DNA of 64,000 nucleotides from Prorocentrum cordatum. Its lineage: Eukaryota > Sar > Dinophyceae > Prorocentrales > Prorocentraceae. Below are positions 42,320 to 51,575 of the stretch, piece by piece. Position 1 is the first letter of the stretch, and each line of letters opens with the position of its first letter. The translations under genes and the position numbers were made by a program. Location: positions 114,335-178,334 of the forward strand of contig CAUYUJ010015938.1 of the NCBI GenBank assembly GCA_963575745.1, in the 5' to 3' direction. The notes beneath the pieces are model-generated. The model was not told where the DNA came from, made no database searches, and saw only the letters and a program-made list of their open reading frames with translations.

Positions 42320-42530
42320 TGGTCCATGAGATCCTCACGCAACTTGCGCCGGAGGGGTCCCCAGAGGCCCTGAAGACTTTCTCGAGAAGCCCCAAGAGGC
42401 TCCCAGGGGGCCCCAGACACACGATGCCAAAGAGGCCTCCAAAGAGACCCAAGAAGCCTCCCGAAGAGGCTTCTTGTCCGCGACCCAGGCACGGTGGCGA
42501 GTTTGGCCCGAGACCACTCGATCCTTTAAA
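42320..42530. repeat. Composite CCAAGAGGCCC element, truncated copy with tail
   Basis: A short 12-mer block ends in CGACCCAGGCACGGTGGCGA (about 42480), the same tail as in copies 2 and 3. The core is missing. Confidence 0.7.
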
Positions 42531-42894
42531 GAAGCCTCCAGGTAGCCCCCCCCAGCAAAGAAAGCTAGCATGAGCGCCACGTCACGACTCTCGATGCTGC
42601 GCGCCACTTTGCCGAACTCCCGAGGAAGGGCCACAGATAAGCTGCCGGCGTCCTTGACAATGAGCTCCTAATTTGGGTAGAACTAGGCTCCTTGTTTGGA
42701 GCGAGGACAAGGGGGGAGGGGGCGAATCGCCCATGATCTGACTGATGAGTTCAGGATGAGGAGGAGCCGCCTCCTCATTTGCCTCATCCTAAACTGGTGT
42801 CCTTGCTGTTTCTCATCACTATGCTGCTCTTCCTCATCCTGCCTATCCCTTTCCTTCACCATCCTTCTCATCCTCCTTCTTCACCTCTTACCCT

Positions 42895-43105
42895 GAATCG
42901 TCCTCCTCCTCCTCCTCCTCCTCCTCCTCCTCGATTGCTCCTCCTCGATAGCTCCTCCTCGAGGAGGAGGAGAAGGAGGAGGAGGAGGAGGAGGAGGCGG
43001 AGGAGGAGGAGGAAAAGGAGGAGGAGACGAGGAGGAGGAGGAGGAGGAGGACGAGAAGGACGAGGAGGAGGAGGAGGAGGAGGAGGAGGAGGAGGAGGAG
43101 GGGAG
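42895..43105. repeat. TCC tract joined head-on to a GGA tract
   Basis: (TCC)n at 42900-42960 meets (GGA)n at 42961-43105 through the palindrome CTCCTCCTCGAGGAGGAG. The two arms are perfect complements over tens of bases, giving a large potential cruciform. Confidence 0.92.
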
Positions 43106-43129
43106 GATCCCATCCCCCCAAGGCCCCCC

Positions 43130-43297
43130 CCGGGAGTCCTCCGGAGGAGTCCCCGCGTCTTCCGCCGGCTCTCCTGGCCGCCGCGCCTGCTCCCGCTCGG
43201 CAGCGTCGGCCGCCTCGCCGGGCTCGGCCCCCGGCGGCGGCGTGCCGCCCTTGGGTGCCTCCGCCAGGACTCCGGCCGGTGGTTCCAAGATGGGGTC
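43130..43297 (-). CDS. Candidate Pro/Ala/Glu-rich linker exon after the AAA+ exon
   Basis: A consensus-like acceptor, CCGTTCCCCTACAG, precedes an open frame in phase 0: DPILEPPAGVLAEAPKGGTP, PPGAEPGEAADAAEREQARR and PGEPAEDAGTPPEDSRGG. The composition is that of a flexible linker. Its phase matches the end of the candidate exon at 44072. No GT donor follows; GC at CGGGGGG|GCCTTG is the nearest option. It is low complexity, so coding status rests on splice signal and phase only. Confidence 0.35.
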
Positions 43298-43390
43298 CTG
43301 TAGGGGAACGGAGGAGGAGGAGGAGGAGGAGGAGGAGGAGGAGGAGGAGGAGAAGGAGGAGGAGGAGGAGGAGGACAGAAACATGGGAAA

Positions 43391-43495
43391 CTCAGAGGTC
43401 CGCGCGGATTTCTCGGATCGGCGCTGGACCCCCCTCCCTGGCGCGCGGAGCGCGCCAGGGGCGGCGCCGGAGGCGCCGCCAGGTGATGGGGTGGG
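43391..43495. mobile_element. MITE-like element A, left half
   Basis: ACTCAGAGGTCCGCGCGGAT, TTCTCGGATCGGCGCTGGAC and the core GGCGCCGGAGGCGCCGCC match other A copies. The right arm is absent. It follows a GGA tract (43312-43375). Confidence 0.75.
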
Positions 43496-43727
43496 ATGGG
43501 GTCCCAAGGACGAGGTGCCTCAAACAATGTGAACATCGACCCTGAGATCCCTTCCTACCCTCAGGGCCCCACCCCTCAGGACCCCATCTTTGAGCCACCG
43601 GTCTGGCGATGATGGCCTCGATCTGCTCGTGGACTTTCTCTGGCTCGGCAGCGCGCCCAGGGCAGGCGGGCCTCCTCCTCCGAGAGCCCACAGGGATCCG
43701 GGAGGCGTGAGGACTTGGGTGAAGGGG

Positions 43728-43863
43728 GACGACGATAGGGGCGAATAGCCCAGGGGCGGTCAATACACGTACTCGCCCGGGAGCCTTTTCGAAGATATAG
43801 ATCATCGGCGCACCTGAATACATGTATTGCTCTCCCCTGGGCTATTCGTCCCTATCGTCGCCT
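43728..43863. mobile_element. MITE-like element F
   Basis: GACGATAGGGGCGAATAGCC plus CAGGGG (about 43731-43756) is inverted at 43835-43860 with one mismatch. Inner CAATACACGTA and TACATGTATTG extend the pairing. About 135 bp. It lies in the intron downstream of the AAA+ exon. Confidence 0.8.
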
Positions 43864-43865
43864 CT

Positions 43866-44010
43866 GAGTTAGGGGGGACTCGGGTGGGCCCGGCGGGGCC
43901 AGCATGAACATGGCGCGACCCAGTCTGAAAATGGACGCGGGCTCCCGCTGCAGCCATCCCACGAAAACTGAATCGTCGAGACTCAGGACGGGCTCGTCAG
44001 CAAGCGCCTA
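43866..44010. repeat. Dispersed repeat, copy 2 of the 38340-38500 family
   Basis: See 38340. On the minus strand this copy reads ALADEPVLSLDDSVFVGWLQ and REPASIFRLGRAMFMLAPPG, with an in-frame TAG just upstream. The protein-like look in both copies may reflect a decayed gene family or retroelement. Confidence 0.6.
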
Positions 44011-44071
44011 TAGGCGAACCCGAGGTCCGGCGTACTCGAGTCTCACGTGGCCCCGGCGGAAAGCCTCTGAC

Positions 44072-44154
44072 CTTTCGAGAAACCTCCTCGTCCATTCCCG
44101 GAGGCGCCGCGGGCTTCGCAAAGGCGGGGGGCTTCTGGGAAGCCCCGCCAGCTT
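44072..44154 (-). CDS. Candidate short exon following the AAA+ exon
   Basis: TCCTCCTCCTCTCAG|AAGCTGG is a strong acceptor and CGAAAG|GTCAGA a good donor. The 83 nt plus one base from the AAA+ exon make 28 codons: EAGGASQKPPAFAKPAAPPG and MDEEVSRK, returning to phase 0. The implied first intron is only 51 nt (44155-44205), short for a dinoflagellate. An alternative frame through the same stretch (REWTRRFLERSEAFRRGHVR) is also open, so the call is tentative. Confidence 0.4.
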
Positions 44155-44205
44155 CTGAGAGGAGGAGGAGGAGGCGGAGGCGGAGGTCTGCCCACTCTCA
44201 CTCAC

Positions 44206-45121
44206 CCCTCGGCACGCCGCCGACTGGCACACGGAACGTCGTCAGGTGGCGCATGGCCGTCAGATCGTGGGGCTCGCAGCGCAGACGTCCGTTGAGGACG
44301 GCGTGTGCCTTGAGGACCTTGACCGCTTTGACGAGGAACGTCCTGTCGGTCAGCAGCGAGTTGCCCTCCCCGAGGGCGTGCTCTTCGTGCAGGACTCGCA
44401 GTAGCTCGACCAGCACGGCCTTCGTGTCGCTCCCAAACGCGACTTGCGGAACGAGCTCCCCGCACTGTTTGATGACGTCTCGACCCTGAGTTCCGGACAG
44501 ATCTGCGTCGCCTCCAGGCGGAGGGCCAGAATACATGTCAATGGCATCCGACACGCCTGCCCAACGCCCCTCGTTGATCAAACCCTTTGCTCTCACCTGC
44601 AGGGTGAACCGATCGAGCGTTGCAGGGTCGAGCGGCTCGGCGAAATACGCGTCGTCCTGGGCCGGATTTCCAGTCGCGACGGCTGTCAGCAGAGGAATCT
44701 CGGCAGCCAGGCTCCCTCCGTACTTGCGCTCGTTCAGTATGCGCAGCAGAACGTTCAGCGCCTCGCCAGGGGCACGGGAGATGTCGTCGAGGACCGCGAG
44801 CTCACAGGTCAATATCCCGCCTGGAATGACATCCTGGCGGATGATATCCCCAGTGGGCGTCGCCTCCTTCGTGATGACCGCCTCTCCAATGATCTCGTTC
44901 AGGCGCGAATCGCGATGCAACTGGTAAAACCAACGTGAGAGCCCAGTGGACTCCGAGAGAAGCTCCGCGATGTACGTCTTGGCCACTCCAGGTGGGCCTT
45001 CTATGTAAACATGCTCCCTGGCGAGGAGCGCCAGGAGGACACCCTCCTTGACGGACTCCTGGCCCACGACGTGACGATCGAGAAAGCTGCGATACGACAA
45101 AAGGTCGCGATGGACGCTCAG
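44206..45121 (-). CDS. MoxR/RavA-type AAA+ ATPase, main exon
   Basis: This exon codes for a AAA+ ATPase of the MoxR/RavA type, ATP-driven chaperone-like enzymes that often act with VWA-domain partners. Order: HRDLLSYRSFLDRHVVGQ helix; Walker A GPPGVAKT (44975-44998); Walker B LAVLDDISRAP (from 44800); LLRILNERKYGG; sensor 1 ATGNP (44663-44677); LDPATLDRF (near 44617); and a C-terminal lid with LLTDRTFLVKAVKVLKAHAV then NGRLRCEPHDL. The usual glutamate after the Walker B aspartate is Asp here (LDD, where LDE is typical), which may lower hydrolysis. The frame is open up to 45292, but TGACCCTGAG (acceptor, 45122) suggests that the exon starts there. A good donor, GAGGG|GTGAGTGAG, ends it at 44206. 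N-terminal start unknown. Confidence 0.85.
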
Positions 45122-45324
45122 GGTCAACGGTATGAGAGGGGACCGACTCAGGGGGGCAACTGTCGACATGGAATCGGCGACACACCGCCGATGCGTCGGG
45201 CCAGCAAAGCACGCAGAGCCACCGAGAGCAGGATCCTTTGAGGGTCGACGCGGGGGGGCCAGGGCCCTGAAAGCACTCAGATGTCGTAGCACATGGATAC
45301 TTTACGACCTTGAGTGTGTATTAT

Positions 45325-45485
45325 TGAAGAGGCCCACAAACACACAAATAAATACACACAAATAAAACTATTCCCCATATTTTCCCATATTTTCTGAGTT
45401 TCTGTCTTCCCCACCACTTCCCATATTTTCCCATATTTTCCTGGGGGTCGACGATTAATTGTGTCTGTGTGTTTCTTCCCCTCCT
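45325..45485. repeat. Dispersed repeat R155 (CCCATATTTTC), copy 3
   Basis: CACACAAATAAATACACACA, CCCCATATTTTCCCATATTT and CGACGATTAATTGTGTCTGT as in copy 2. All three copies have the same orientation. It lies just upstream (minus sense) of the AAA+ exon. Confidence 0.92.
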
Positions 45486-45699
45486 GAATTATTGGCTCCA
45501 CTGATACAATCCTTCCCATGAGCCGAGACGTCGGGGAGAAGACCCCGATGGCGAGCCCGCACGCTCCCGGGTAGGGGAGGTGCTGCCGGGCCCCTGCCAG
45601 AGACGAGTGGGCGATTGGGGGTCGATAACCCCCCCTGGCTTTCGGGCCATACGGTGGGCTTGTGTTCCACCGCCACCGCCACAAGCAGGAGGGGGAGGG

Positions 45700-45748
45700 G
45701 GTCCTCCTCCTCCTCCTCCTCCTCCTCCTCCTCCTCCTCCTCCTCCAT
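45700..45748. repeat. TCC microsatellite
   Basis: (TCC)n of about 45 bp just before the composite element. 45486-45700 shows no gene. Confidence 0.95.
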
Positions 45749-45765
45749 TCCTTCTCCGTATAAAT

Positions 45766-46636
45766 TCGCCGGCCCAACGGGCCAGAGGCGTGCTAAGGTC
45801 TCCGGTAACTGGTTTACAGTATCTCTAGTTCGCGCGCGCGGGGCGGCCCCTGGGGGTCCCCGGACGAAAAAAAACCCGGGCGATCCCCGACCGACCCCCG
45901 AGCGATCCCCGGGAGACTCCCCCAGAGCGCTCCAGGAGCGCTCCAGGAGCGCACCAACAGGGCTCCGAGACGTCCCCGAAACCCTCAAGACGGGTCCAGA
46001 TGCCCCCAAGAGGCTCCCAAGATGGTACACAAGGGTTCCGAGATGCCACATGATCGCTCCAAGACGCCCAAGATGGCCCCCAGACGCCCCAAGAGGCCTC
46101 CAAGAGCACTCCCCAAAGGGCCCCAAGAAGCAAAATTCATAGCTTTTCCTTAGGTTTTTGAGAGATTTTGGAGCTTCCACCTTTTCGGCTTCCCGACGCC
46201 CCAAGACGGCCCAAGAGGCCCCCAAGATCGCCCCAAGAGGGCCCAAGAGGCCCCCAAGAGGGCCCCAAGATGGCCCAAGAGGGCTCGAAGACGGCCCAAG
46301 AAGCCTCCAAGACGGTCCAAGAGGGCCCCAAGAACGCCCCCAAGGGGGCCCCAGAGAGGGAACACGAAACAACATTTCGAGCCCTCGGCCCTAAGAAGCC
46401 CCCACGAGGCCCCAAGAGGCCCCTAAGAGGCCCCAAGAGGCCCCCACGAGGCCCTCAGGAGGCCCCCAAGAGTCCCCCAAGCGGCCCCAGGAGGCCCCCC
46501 AAATGCCCCCCCGAGCGCCCCAGGAGTCCCCCAAGCGGCCCCAGGAACCCCCAAAGCGCCGCATTGACACCAGGCCCTCGGGCAAACGGCAGACATGAGA
46601 CTGTATGGGCCGGCGGAATGAGCGAAGCGATTAAAT
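45766..46636. mobile_element. Composite CCAAGAGGCCC element, copy 5 (complete, 871 bp)
   Basis: Leader ATTCGCCGGCCCAACGGGCC (45763), 12-mer blocks, AT-rich core (46132-46200: CATAGCTTTTCCTTAGG, TTTTTGAGAGATTTTGGAGC) and tail GGGCCGGCGGAATGAGCGAA plus GCGATTAAATAA (46605-46637). Same architecture as 37137-38104. Confidence 0.85.
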
Positions 46637-46734
46637 AACTGTTCCTTCTCACACCCCGAAACAAGTTTTTAGGGCGGTCCGGGCGTTTCGCCTGAGACTT
46701 CCTCACCATTTATCACACCGAACTTGAAACATGA

Positions 46735-47315
46735 CAACAGCTTCACAGATGGAGGGCGGGTCGTTTCCAAAATGCGGCTCTCGCCGTAGCGCCGCGCACG
46801 TCTGTTTCCAAAATTTGCAAGGGCTTCACGGAATGAGGGCGGCTCGTCTTCAAAATGTGGCCCTCGCCGTAGCGCCGCGCACATTCGTATCAAACATTTG
46901 CAAGAGTTTCACTGACTGAGGGCGGGTGGTTTTGAGACTGTGACCCTCGCCTCAGCGCCGCGCACACTCGTTCCCAAAAGCTGCAAGGGCTTCACAGATT
47001 GAGGGCGGGCCGTCTCTCGCCATAGCGCCGCGCACATCAGTTTTAACAAGTTGCACGAGCTTCACGGATCGAGGGCGGTTCCTTTTCAAAATGCGGCTCT
47101 CGCCTCAGCGCCGCGCACGTTCTTGTTAAAACATTTGCAAGAGCTTCACGGATTGAGGGCGGGCCGTCTTCAAAATGTGACTTTCGCCTTGGCGCCGCGG
47201 ACATCGGTTGTAAACAATTACAAGAGCTTCACGGATTGAAGGCGGGTCGTTCTCAAAATGTGACTCTCGCTTTGCCGCCGCGCACATTCTTCTTATAAAA
47301 CTTGCAAGAGCACTA
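46735..47315. repeat. About 82-bp tandem repeat (GCTTCACGGATTGAGGGCGG)
   Basis: Seven units of TTGCAAGAGCTTCACGGATT, GAGGGCGGGTCGTTTTCAAA and ATGTGRCTCTCGCC with GCGCCGCGCAC. A repeating frame on the minus strand is a by-product. Confidence 0.9.
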
Positions 47316-48074
47316 CGGGCACGCAATGGTGTTTTGGGAGGATTCACGATTATGGGGCGCAACAATTGCGATGATTCGCGGTGTTGAAGTCCCAGGATCG
47401 GCGTTTTGGCACGATGCAGGATCGTCAAGACGTACCAGATAGGCTTGACTATCCGTGGCGTTGGAATACCGAGAACAATGTTTTGGTATGCTTCAGGGTC
47501 TTCAAACGAGGCAGGTTCCTGTGTTGAAATGAGCCGTTGTAGGGGCCTATGAAGAGAGAGCTTGGGAGGGCGTATTCCAACATCGCTGGTGACTCTTGGG
47601 TTTACACTGGTCCTCCTCCTCCTACTCCTCCTCCTCCTCCTCCTCCTCCTCCTTCCCTTCCCCAACTTATGGTGGTGGTGGTGGTGGAAAACAGGCCCAT
47701 CGCCATAACTCGGCTCTCCGGTGGCCGACCGGGCCAATCCGGACATCCCCGGAACGCCCTCGGCGAGGCGCGCTGGAGCGCATCCCGTGGCCGGGAAGCC
47801 GCCGAGGACCGACCAACACGCCCGAAAGGCCTCGAACCCCGAACCCGAAACGCCCCCCCTGAGCCACTCCCCTCCTAACGTTGCCCATGCGATGTCCCCT
47901 ATGGCCCGAGAAGCGCACGCCCTGGAGAGCGACCGGCGCGGGAAAGGCGCGCCCCGGCGCGCAGAGCCGCCCCTCGGCCACGGGAGCAGGGGCCGCCGGT
48001 GCGCCATCGAGCAGAGCCGGCCATGCCGAGCCGCGCCCTCGAGCCGAGGCGGCCGGTCACGGCGCAGCCGATCC

Positions 48075-48270
48075 AGGGGCCTCCCAAATCGGGTCGGAGG
48101 ATCTCACCGAATCGCCGATGTATCGGCGATGCATCGGTGATGCATCGACGGCGTTGGCGAGGCATCGGCGGCGTTGGCGATGCATCGGCGACGTCGGCGT
48201 GGGGAACAGAAAGACATCGGCAGTGCGGCGCGATCCGCCGACCCCATCTGCCCTGAGACCACTTAGGTAG
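48075..48270. mobile_element. MITE-like element B, copy within duplication copy 1
   Basis: GGGCCTCCCAAATCGGGTCG and GAGGATCTCACCGAATCGCC at the left, GCGGCGCGATCCGCCGACCC at the right, GATGCATCGGTGATGCATCG repeats between. Its twin is at 50790-50985. Confidence 0.8.
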
Positions 48271-48569
48271 CCGCAGAGTACGGGACAAGAATTGCGTGGC
48301 ACTCGTTTCTAGCAGCCCGTGTGGAGCATCAGGACACATGAGGAGTCCTGGAAATCTTGGAACGCATCATGGTCATGACCTCTTGCTCATCTGAGCTTAT
48401 TAAGATGAAGCCAAGATCAGGATAACATCGGATCGGGACAACTCCGGTGACCTCTAAGGCCCTGCGGCTCTGGAGGACACAGCGGGCGCCGCTGCCGTTC
48501 CAGAGCGCTGCCGGGACCCCCCGGGAGCGTTCAGGGACGCTCTGGCACCAAGAGCGTATACCATTTCTG

Positions 48570-51284
48570 CGGCCCCTGGGGGTCCCCGGACGAAAAGTAC
48601 CCCGGGCGATCCCCGACCGACCCCCGAGCGATCCCCGGGAGACTCCCCCAGAGCGCTCCAGGAGCGCTCCAGGAGCGCACCAACAGGGCTCCGAGACGTC
48701 CCCGAAACCCTCAAGACGGGTCCAGATGCCCCCAAGAGGCTCCCAAGATGGTACACAAGGGTTCCGAGATGCCACATGATCGCTCCAAGACGCCCAAGAT
48801 GGCCCCCAGACGCCCCAAGAGGCCTCCAAGAGCACTCCCAAAAGGGCCCCAAGAAGCAAAATTCATAGCTTTTCCTTAGGTTTTTGAGAGATTTTGGAGC
48901 TTCCACCTTTTCGGCTTCCCGACGCCCCAAGACGGCCCAAGAGGCCCCCAAGATCGCCCCAAGAGGGCCCAAGAGGCCCCCAAGAGGGCCCCAAGATGGC
49001 CCAAGAGGGCTCGAAGACGGCCCAAGAAGCCTCCAAGACGGTCCAAGAGGGCCCCAAGAACGCCCCCAAGGGGGCCCCAGAGAGGGAACACGAAACAACA
49101 TTTCGAGCCCTCGGCCCTAAGAAGCCCCCACGAGGCCCCAAGAGGCCCCTAAGAGGCCCCAAGAGGCCCCCACGAGGCCCTCAGGAGGCCCCCAAGAGTC
49201 CCCCAAGCGGCCCCAGGAGGCCCCCCAAATGCCCCCCCGAGCGCCCCAGGAGTGCCCCAAGCGGCCCCAGGAACCCCCAAAGCGCCGCATTGACACCAGG
49301 CCCTCGGGCAAACGGCAGACATGAGACTGTATGGGCCGGCGGAATGAGCGAAGCGATTAAATAACTTTTCCTTCTCACACCCCGAAACAAGTTTTTAGGG
49401 CGGTCCGGGCGTTTCGCCTGAGACTTCCTCACCATTTATCACACCGAACTTGAAACATGTTAACAGCTTCACAGATGGAGGGCGGGTCGTTTCCAAAATG
49501 TGGCTCTCGCCGTAGCGCCGCGCACGTCTGCTTCCAAAATTTGCAAGGGCTTCACGGAATGAGGGCGGCTCGTCTTCAAAATGTGGCTCTCGCCGTAGCG
49601 CCGCGCACTGACTGAGTTTCACTGACTGAGGGCGGGTGGTTTTAAGACTGTGACCCTCGCCTCAGCGCCGCGCACATTCGTTCCCAAAAGTTGCAAGAGC
49701 TTCACAGATTGAGGGCGGGCTGTCTCTCGCCATAGCGCCGCGCACATCAGTTTTTAACAAGTTGCACGAGCTTCACGGATCGAGGGCGGTTCCTTTTCAG
49801 AATGCGGTTCTCGCCTTAGCGCCGCGCACATTCTTGTTAAAACATTTGCAAGAGCTTCACGGATTGAGGGCGGGCCGTCTTCAAAATGTGACTTTCGCCT
49901 TGGCGCCGCGGACATCGGTTTTAAACAATTACAAGGGCTTCACGGATTGCAGGCGGGTCGTTCTCAAAATGTGACTCTCGCCTTGCCGCCGCGCACATTC
50001 TTCTTATAAAACTTGCAAGAGCACTACGGGCTCCTATGATCGCCGTACCAGAAATTGTGTTTTGGGAGGATGTACGATTATGGGGCGCAACAATTGCGAT
50101 GATTCGCGGTGTTGAAGTCCCAGGATCGGCGTTTTGGCACGATGCAGGATCGTCAAGACGTACCAGATAGGCTTAACTATCCGTGGCGTTGGAATACCGA
50201 GAACAATGTCTTGGTATGCTTCAGGGTCTTCAAACGAGGCAGGTCCCTGTGTTGAAATGAGCCGTTGTAGGGGCCTATGAAGAGAGAGCTTGGGAGGGCG
50301 TATTCCAACATCGTTGGTGACTCTTGGGTTTACACTGGTCCTCCTCCTCCTCCTCCTCCTCCTCCTCCTTCCCTTCTCCAACTTATGGTGGTGGTGGTGG
50401 AAAACAGGCCCATCGCCACAACTCGGCTCTCCGGTGGCCGATCGGGACAATCCGGACATCCCCGGGAACGCCCTCGGCGAGGCGCGCCGGAGCGCATCCC
50501 GTGGCCGGGAAGCCGCCGAGGACCGACCAACACGCCCGAAAGGCCTCGAACCCCGAACCCCGAAACGCCCCCCCTGAGCCACTCCCCTCCTAACGTTGCC
50601 CATGCGATGTCCCCTATGGCCCGAGAAGCGCACGCCCTGGAGAACGACCGGCGCGGGAAAGGCGCGCCCCGGCGCGCAGAGCCGCCCCTCGGCCACGGGA
50701 GCAGGGGCCGCCGGTGCGCCATCGAGCAGAGCCGGCCATGCCGAGCCGCGCCCTCGAGCCGAGGCGGCCAGTCACGGCGCAGCCGATCCAGGGGCCTCCC
50801 AAATCGGGTCGGAGGATCTCACCGAATCGCCGATGTATCGGCGATGCATCGGTGATGCATCGACGGCGTTGGCGAGGCATCGGCGGCGTTGGCGATGCAT
50901 CGGCGACGTCGGCGTGGGGAACAGAAAGACATCGGCAGTGCGGCGCGATCCGCCGACCCCATCTGCCCTGAGACCACTTAGGTAGCCGCAGAGTACGGGA
51001 CAAGAATTGCGTGGCACTCGTTTCTAGCAGCCCGTGTGGAGCATCAGGACACATGAGGAGTCCTGGAAATCTTGGAACGCATCATGGTCATGACCTCTTG
51101 CTCATCTGAGCTTATTAAGATGAAGCCAAGATCAGGATAACATCGGATCGGGACAACTCCGGTGACCTCTAAGGCCCTGCGGCTCTGGAGGACACAGCGG
51201 GCGCCGCTGCCAGACCAGAGCGCTGCCGGGACCCCCCGGGAGCGTTCAGGGACGCTCTGGCACCAAGAGCGTATACCATTTCTG
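48570..51284. repeat. 2.7-kb tandem segmental duplication, copy 2
   Basis: Direct repeat of 45844-48569. The offset is 2726 bp in the first part and 2715 bp in the later part; the loss of the sixth minisatellite half-unit near 49605-49620 and TCC length changes account for this. It includes composite-element copy 6 (48570-49362), the 82-bp repeat (49460-50030) and an element B (50790-50985). Differences are few, so the event is recent or gene conversion is active. Confidence 0.95.
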
Positions 51285-51415
51285 GGCCCGCCCGACTGTT
51301 GCCGCGGGGCAGTGCCGCGTTGCACCTGGTTGAAGAAAGCTGGCCGGCTGTGGGGCCAGGTGCTCTTCTCACCCCTCCTCCTCACAACTGCTACAGTCAA
51401 CACGTATCATGAGGA

Positions 51416-51575
51416 CGCAGGATAAGGATGCAAGGGCCTTGGAGGACCATCTCGAGGCTTTTCGAGCGGTGCGCGGCCAGTGAAACGTACCAAGGATGGA
51501 CCGAAGAGGGTAGGATACAAGGGTACCCTTGGAAAGGCTGCCCATCCTTACTGGGCGGATCGACTGTAAGCAACA
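51416..51575. repeat. Dispersed 160-bp repeat, copy 2
   Basis: Matches 30726-30885 (GATAAGGATGCAAGGGCCTT, ACCAAGGATGGACCGAAGAG, GGCTGCCCATCCTTACTGGG). Sequence from 51575 to 52700 is unique, with a short 12-mer-like block at 52015-52205 and no recognised gene. Confidence 0.8.

Larger units (their letters stand above)
45844..48569. repeat. 2.7-kb tandem segmental duplication, copy 1
   Basis: These 2726 bp are followed immediately by a nearly identical 2715-bp copy. The unit holds most of composite element 5, an 82-bp minisatellite, a TCC tract with the right end of element C, the 8780-type repeat and an element B. Copy 1 ends CCATTTCTG|CGGCCCCTGG, where copy 2 begins. Confidence 0.95.

Noticed and set aside
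43866-44060. Extra exon of the AAA+ gene (LSLDDSVFVGWLQREPAS)
   Set aside because: Protein-like, but preceded by an in-frame TAG and part of a dispersed repeat also found at 38340, so kept as a repeat.
47126-48007. Minus-strand frame of nearly 300 residues, conserved in the duplicate copy
   Set aside because: The frame runs through the 82-bp minisatellite and element B; its conservation only reflects the recent 2.7-kb duplication.
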